NCBI GenBank assembly: GCA_964413425.1
Contig: CAYPST010000163.1
Span: 1 to 6,863 of the forward strand
DNA from: DATFLS01 sp964413425
Lineage (GTDB): Bacteria > Fidelibacterota > JAANXI01
Direction: 5' to 3'
DNA: 6,863 nt
The translations under genes and the position numbers were made by a program. The notes below the pieces were generated by a model. The model made no database searches. It was not told the origin of the DNA and saw only the letters and a program-made list of their open reading frames with translations. Shown here in pieces: positions 6,518 to 6,863 of this stretch (position 1 is its first letter; each line of letters opens with the position of its first letter).

Positions 6518-6589
6518 GCAAGACTGCAAGAAGGCAAGAACCCAGGATGACAAAACGCCAAGAACTCAAAAGTGCAAAAGTGCAACACC
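6518..6589. repeat. Array of nine degenerate 8-base direct repeats
   Basis: Read from 6518 in steps of eight, the plus strand gives GCAAGACT, GCAAGAAG, GCAAGAAC, CCAGGATG, ACAAAACG, CCAAGAAC, TCAAAAGT, GCAAAAGT and GCAACACC. All nine have CA at positions 2 and 3, and most fit NCAARANN. The phase holds for 72 bases without an indel. An 8-base period is not a multiple of three, and no gene runs through it, so it is not a protein repeat. It lies about 110 bases upstream of the polyprenyl synthase start. Confidence 0.65.
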
Positions 6590-6645
6590 ACAATGAACCC
6601 CTCCGGCAGCCCTGCCAGGATGGTAATGGCCAAAGCCCTGGTGTT

Positions 6646-6686
6646 CTCCTTTCCCTTCGATGCTCAAAGGAGGCCTTAATCTGAGC
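6646..6686. repeat. Overlapping short stem-loops
   Basis: CTCCTTT (6646-6652) pairs with AAAGGAG (6666-6672) across a 13-base loop. An alternative fold pairs GCTCA (6662-6666) with TGAGC (6682-6686) around an inner AAGG/CCTT stem. The two folds share bases and exclude each other. There is no T-run on either strand. Function is unknown, and chance is possible at these arm lengths. Confidence 0.35.
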
Positions 6687-6707
6687 ACAATTCGAGAATA
6701 GAAGAGT

Positions 6708-6731
6708 TCAAGAAGTCAAGAAGACAAATCT
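6708..6731. repeat. Second short run of the same 8-base repeat
   Basis: TCAAGAAG, TCAAGAAG and ACAAATCT follow one another, two of them identical. They share the CAAGAA core and the 8-base period of the array at 6518-6589 and the same strand orientation. About 120 bases separate the two runs. Confidence 0.5.
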
Positions 6732-6747
6732 GCACGGAGGGATTTGT
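6724..6747. repeat. Stem-loop with 7-base arms
   Basis: ACAAATC (6724-6730) pairs perfectly with GATTTGT (6741-6747) across a 10-base loop that contains GGAGG. It joins the second octamer run to the palindrome that follows. No gene on the plus strand starts nearby that could use the GGAGG. Confidence 0.35.
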
Positions 6748-6749
6748 GG

Positions 6750-6768
6750 TGCGAGATGGCATCTCGCA
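6750..6768. repeat. Perfect 19-base palindrome
   Basis: TGCGAGATG (6750-6758) and CATCTCGCA (6760-6768) are perfect reverse complements around a single G. As RNA this would be a strong hairpin with a small loop; as DNA it is a symmetric site of the kind bound by dimeric regulators or present in REP-like dispersed repeats. It lies about 310 bases before the polyprenyl synthase promoter, too far for a classical operator of that gene. No T-run follows on either strand. Confidence 0.6.
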
Positions 6769-6821
6769 GGGGCAGAGAGGGGGTTCGGTAATAAATCTAT
6801 CCTGAATAATTGAGTCTATTT

Positions 6822-6848
6822 AGAAAACGCCTCGCCCCGAAGGGATGC
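6822..6848. repeat. Right copy of the 27-base inverted repeat
   Basis: This is the exact reverse complement of 29-55. On its outer side it forms a better hairpin than the left copy: CCGAAGG (6837-6843), loop GATG, CCTTCGG (6848-6854). In the left copy the corresponding outer arm reads CTTCGGAG, so the hairpin is lost there while the inner 27 bases are intact. The window ends nine bases after the hairpin. Confidence 0.85.
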
Positions 6849-6863
6849 CTTCGGCAAAGAGAT

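Larger units (their letters stand above)
6407..6863. other. 457-base intergenic region rich in short repeats
   Basis: No credible gene lies here on either strand. From left to right it holds the promoter of the polyprenyl synthase, a 10-base palindrome CCTCCGGAGG (6509-6518), a degenerate octamer array (6518-6589), stem-loops around 6646-6686, a second short octamer run (6708-6731), a 7-base-arm stem-loop (6724-6747), a 19-base palindrome (6750-6768), an A+T-rich stretch (about 6788-6827), and the right copy of the inverted repeat with its hairpin. The neighbour to the right is outside the window. Confidence 0.7.

Noticed and set aside
6407..6553. N-terminal extension of the polyprenyl synthase by 49 residues
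   Set aside because: The extension translates the promoter and part of the octamer repeats, and homologues begin close to MTISGINQRVRLQDI. The ATG at 6406 fits better.
6518..6731. A CRISPR array
   Set aside because: The repeat period is 8 bases with no spacers of 25-40 bases, and no cas genes are in the window.
6724..6747. A ribosome binding site (GGAGG) for a plus-strand gene running off the right end
   Set aside because: No start codon followed by an open frame lies at proper spacing before the window ends, and the region is repeat-rich.
1..6863. A composite transposon bounded by the 27-base inverted repeat
   Set aside because: No transposase or integrase is present, the enclosed genes are housekeeping envelope genes, and further degenerate copies of the repeat lie inside. 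Dispersed repeats at contig breaks explain the pattern better.

Overview
The window holds six genes, all on the minus strand and packed almost end to end. Read in the direction of transcription (right to left) they are: a long-chain trans-polyprenyl diphosphate synthase (6406-5408), a family 9 (heptosyltransferase-type) glycosyltransferase (5332-4304), the Kdo transferase WaaA (4328-2994), a fused double-ATPase ABC protein of the ECF/CbiO type (2997-1543), a CDP-alcohol phosphatidyltransferase, probably PgsA (1546-977), and the SRP receptor FtsY (984-64). The only long stretch without a gene is the right end (6407-6863). It holds a good sigma70-type promoter for the first gene and a patchwork of short repeats and palindromes.

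WaaA and the family 9 glycosyltransferase mean an outer membrane with LPS, so the organism is Gram-negative. The WaaA and glycosyltransferase variants (GGGFSGSVHN in WaaA; the Cys cluster followed by GHFRCM in the glycosyltransferase) and the N-terminus of the polyprenyl synthase look most like the Bacteroidota/Chlorobi (FCB) side of the tree. The promoter is an ordinary TTGACT-17-TAAATT rather than the Bacteroidota-type element. I would guess an uncultivated or lesser-known FCB lineage (Marinimicrobia, Calditrichota or Ignavibacteria-like), but the phylum cannot be fixed from the sequence alone.

The last five genes overlap one another by 4 to 25 bases and must form one transcription unit. 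The first gene lies 75 bases upstream and may belong to the same unit. The theme is the cell envelope: quinone side-chain synthesis, LPS inner core (Kdo and probably heptose), an ATPase pair of unknown substrate, anionic phospholipid synthesis, and the membrane receptor for co-translational protein insertion, which depends on anionic lipid.

Both ends of the window lie in copies of one repeat family: a 27-base stretch at 29-55 recurs perfectly, inverted, at 6822-6848. A degenerate copy lies between the first two genes and explains a spurious N-terminal extension of the glycosyltransferase reading frame. The likeliest reading is a metagenomic contig broken at dispersed repeats, not a transposon. 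I see no CRISPR array, RNA gene, mobile-element gene or new defence system. The points most worth a second look are the asymmetric ABC ATPase without membrane partners, the probably leaderless promoter, and the intergenic repeats.
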